A stretch of DNA of 33,975 nucleotides from positions 1-33,975 of the forward strand of contig CAMDKQ010000008.1 in NCBI GenBank assembly GCA_945901095.1. Direction: 5' to 3'. The notes below the pieces were generated by a model. It did not search any database. It saw only the letters and a list, made by a program, of their open reading frames with translations, and had not been told where the DNA came from. Shown here piece by piece: positions 31,957-33,975 of the stretch. A program made the position numbers and the translations under genes. The DNA is from Bifidobacterium breve (lineage in GTDB: Bacteria; Actinomycetota; Actinomycetes; S36-B12). Within the stretch, counting starts at the first letter, position 1, and each line of letters opens with the position of its first letter.

Positions 31957-33551
31957 AGCGGAATGTTTCCGTGCTTGCGCGGAAGGCGACTACCGCGCTT
32001 GTTTCGCAAGGACCGCAGGGCGCGCACGATGATCGGTCGGGTCTCATGGGGGAAGATGACCCGGTCAATGTAGCCGCGCTCGGCCGCAACGTACGGGTTC
32101 GCAAGCGTGTCCTGGTACTCGTCGAGGAGCCGGGTTCGCTCAGCGGCGGGATCATGCGCAGCGGCGAGCTCTTTTCGGTACAGAATATTGACGGCCCCCT
32201 GGCCACCCATGACGGCGATCTCGGCGGTTGGCCACGCGAGGTTGATGTCGGCGCCGAGGTGCTTTGAGCCCATGACGTCGTAGGCGCCGCCATATGCCTT
32301 GCGGGTGATGAGCGTGACCAGCGGCACGGTGGCCTCGGCATAGGCGTAGATCAGCTTGGCGCCGCGTCGAATGATACCGTCCCACTCCTGGTCGGTGCCG
32401 GGCAGGAAGCCGGGGACATCGACGAGGGTGATGACGGGGATATTGAAGGCATCGCAGGTGCGGACGAATCTCGCGGCCTTCTCCGATGCGGAAATGTCCA
32501 GGGTGCCGGCGAACTGCATCGGCTGGTTCGCCACAACCCCGACTGAGTGGCCCTCGACTCGGCCGAATCCGCAGATGATGTTGGGCGCGAACAGCGCCTG
32601 CGTCTCGAGGAAGTCTCCATCGTCCAAGAGGTGCTCGATGAGACGGTGCATGTCATAGGGCTGGTTAGGGGAGTCCGGGATGAGGGTGTCGAGCTCGTAG
32701 TCGGCGTCGTTGAATTCGAGGTCCGCCTCGCCCTCGAATACGGGCGGGTCCTCGAGGTTGTTGCTCGGCAAATAGGAGAGCAGGGCTCGCAGGTAGTCGA
32801 GGGCGTCGGCCTCGTCGGCGGCGTTGTAGTGCGCGACGCCGGATTTCTGGTTGTGCGTGACCCCTCCGCCGAGCTCCTCCATCGCGACGTCCTCGCCGGT
32901 GACCGTCTTGATCACGTCGGGGCCGGTGATGAACATGTGCGAGGTTTTGTCGACCATGACGATGAAGTCGGTGATCGCGGGGGAGTAGACCGCACCACCG
33001 GCGCACGGGCCCATGATGAGGGAGATCTGCGGGATGACCCCGGATGCCTGGACATTCCGGCGGAAGATCTCGCCATAGAGGCCGAGTGATGCGACCCCCT
33101 CCTGGATTCGTGCTCCGCCTGAGTCATTGAGGCCGATGAGTGGGCAGCCAGTCTTGAGCGCTAGGTCCATCACCTTGACGATCTTTTCGCCAAACACCTC
33201 GCCCAGCGAACCGCCGAAGACGGTGAAATCCTGCGCGAAGACACAGACTGGGCGACCATCGATGGTCCCGTACCCGGTGATGACGCCGTCACCGTAGGGA
33301 CGATTCTTCTCCTGGCCGAAGTCGTTGGAGCGGTGACGGGCCAGGCCGTCGAGCTGCTGGAACGATTCCGGATCGAGGAGGGCTTCGATCCGCTGCATCG
33401 CGGTCATCTTGCCCTTGGCGTGCTGCTTGTCGACCGCTGCGGCGCGACGTCCGACCGCCTCGGCGCGCTTTTCGGCAAGGACTGCCGCCTTGCCCGCAGT
33501 CGATCGGCGATCCGGATCTGTCGGTCTGACTTGTTCGGTCACAGCACTCAT
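31953..33551 (-). CDS. pccB: Propionyl/acetyl-CoA carboxylase beta subunit (carboxyltransferase)
   Basis: 532 aa. Transfers the carboxyl group from biotin to the acyl-CoA. Two crotonase-like halves: [12 protein letters not shown] (141-152) and [12 protein letters not shown] form the first oxyanion hole, [19 protein letters not shown] and [20 protein letters not shown] the second. Residue Asp425 in [10 protein letters not shown] is the position known from Streptomyces PccB/AccB studies to favour propionyl-CoA when Asp. So methylmalonyl-CoA formation is likely, though acetyl-CoA may also be used. Start ATG 33551 has AGGAGG 5 bases upstream. It is the first gene of the carboxylase operon (pccB, accE, maf, alpha chain). 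Confidence 0.95.
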   Translation of the reverse strand: MSAVTEQVRPTDPDRRSTAGKAAVLAEKRAEAVGRRAAAVDKQHAKGKMTAMQRIEALLDPESFQQLDGLARHRSNDFGQEKNRPYGDGVITGYGTIDGRPVCVFAQDFTVFGGSLGEVFGEKIVKVMDLALKTGCPLIGLNDSGGARIQEGVASLGLYGEIFRRNVQASGVIPQISLIMGPCAGGAVYSPAITDFIVMVDKTSHMFITGPDVIKTVTGEDVAMEELGGGVTHNQKSGVAHYNAADEADALDYLRALLSYLPSNNLEDPPVFEGEADLEFNDADYELDTLIPDSPNQPYDMHRLIEHLLDDGDFLETQALFAPNIICGFGRVEGHSVGVVANQPMQFAGTLDISASEKAARFVRTCDAFNIPVITLVDVPGFLPGTDQEWDGIIRRGAKLIYAYAEATVPLVTLITRKAYGGAYDVMGSKHLGADINLAWPTAEIAVMGGQGAVNILYRKELAAAHDPAAERTRLLDEYQDTLANPYVAAERGYIDRVIFPHETRPIIVRALRSLRNKRGSRLPRKHGNIPL

Positions 33552-33583
33552 CGTTCCTCCTAGGTCAGGCGTACTTTAGTGGC
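33552..33583. promoter_or_regulatory. Compact divergent start region of pccB and birA
   Basis: Only 32 bases separate the two starts. It holds the pccB ribosome site (AGGAGG on the minus strand, within 33556-33562). On the plus strand TACTTT (33572-33577) is a plausible -10, placing the birA transcript start at the GTG itself (leaderless). The pccB promoter must therefore overlap birA coding sequence. Confidence 0.4.
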
Positions 33584-33975
33584 GTGACCATGTCGAGCGA
33601 GCGTGCTGGGTCCATCGACCGTCCCGGTTTGCATCGGGGCCGAATCACGACGTTGCTCGCTGAAGTCGGGTGGCCGCGGCCGCTGCCGGTCATCATCGAG
33701 ACAACGACGTCGACGAATTCCGAGGTGGCCCAGCTCGTGCAAGCCGGCGCCGCGGAGGGGGCCTGTGTTGTGGCGGAGGAGCAGACCGCTGGCCGGGGTC
33801 GGCAGGGCCGAGTTTGGGTGAGCCCGCCATCTGCTGGGCTGTGGATGTCGGTCCTCGTACGGCCCGGTGACGTGCCGAGATCCCGTTGGGGCTGGCTGTC
33901 ACTCCTCGCAGGCCTGGCGGTAGGCGATGCCATTACTGAACTCGGACGAGTTCCGGTGGGATTGAAGTGGCCGAA
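33584..33975 (+). CDS. birA: Biotin-[acetyl-CoA-carboxylase] ligase (partial, 3' end outside window)
   Basis: The first 130 codons are present, running off the end. Activates biotin to biotinyl-AMP and transfers it to the BCCP lysine. Motifs seen: ETTTSTNSEVAQLVQ (start of the catalytic domain), EEQTAGRGRQGRVWVSPPSA (adenylate-binding GRGRxG) and the beginning of GLKWP. There is no N-terminal helix-turn-helix, so it is the monofunctional type without a repressor domain. GTG 33584 or ATG 33590 may start it. Divergent from pccB; its substrate is the alpha chain at 29278-31035. Confidence 0.93.
   Translation, partial: MTMSSERAGSIDRPGLHRGRITTLLAEVGWPRPLPVIIETTTSTNSEVAQLVQAGAAEGACVVAEEQTAGRGRQGRVWVSPPSAGLWMSVLVRPGDVPRSRWGWLSLLAGLAVGDAITELGRVPVGLKWP

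Noticed and set aside
31730-32341. N-terminal extension of the Maf frame
   Set aside because: Runs through accE and pccB in another frame; GTG 31729 forms a GTGA overlap with accE and starts the Maf motif.

Overview
The window comes from a high-GC Gram-positive bacterium (Actinomycetota). The evidence is the high GC content, the many GTG starts, the ATGA/GTGA gene overlaps, and an actinobacterial acyl-CoA carboxylase cluster (biotinylated alpha chain, Maf, epsilon subunit AccE, beta chain, then divergent birA). Neither order nor species can be fixed from the sequence alone.

Layout. (1) 1-5909, plus strand: end of a BMP-family nucleoside-binding lipoprotein, a strong attenuator-like hairpin, then a tightly overlapping operon of ABC ATPase, two permeases, cytidine deaminase (cdd) and thymidine phosphorylase (deoA). 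(2) 5910-20400: an accessory region that separates deoA from adenosine deaminase (add, 16210-17346) and add from the rest of nucleoside catabolism. It holds small membrane proteins, a short DUF2256 zinc-ribbon gene, and many toxin-antitoxin loci. Four of these are broken (DUF433-like/DUF5615, an orphan MNT, two VapBC) and two look intact (HTH-MNT/HEPN and Xre-like/RES). It also contains a duplicated two-gene module (SEC-C protein plus DMT permease) in which each copy has lost a different gene, a collapsed ArsR/VOC pair, and a GNAT acetyltransferase. (3) 20406-26186, minus strand: PNP, phosphohexo/pentomutase, deoC, a full-length aldehyde dehydrogenase and a short aldehyde-dehydrogenase-like protein lacking the catalytic cysteine. 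(4) 26263-33975: flavin NAD(P)H-quinone reductase of the LpdA type, a secreted TPM-like protein with a GGGDF tail, the acyl-CoA carboxylase cluster and the start of divergent birA.

How the genes work together. Nucleosides enter through the BMP/ABC importer. Cdd and Add deaminate them, and DeoA and PNP phosphorolyse them to bases plus (deoxy)ribose-1-phosphate. The mutase gives the 5-phosphate, DeoC splits deoxyribose-5-phosphate into glyceraldehyde-3-phosphate and acetaldehyde, and the dehydrogenase(s) oxidise the acetaldehyde. The carboxylase cluster makes malonyl/methylmalonyl-CoA, and BirA biotinylates its alpha chain.

The most notable signals are the reciprocally decayed SEC-C/DMT duplication, where all indels of the broken permease can be accounted for to the base; the accumulation of nonsense and frameshift lesions in toxin-antitoxin genes; a HEPN protein whose RX4HXY tyrosine position is histidine; and a 22-bp motif repeated upstream of the LpdA-type gene and the TPM-like gene.
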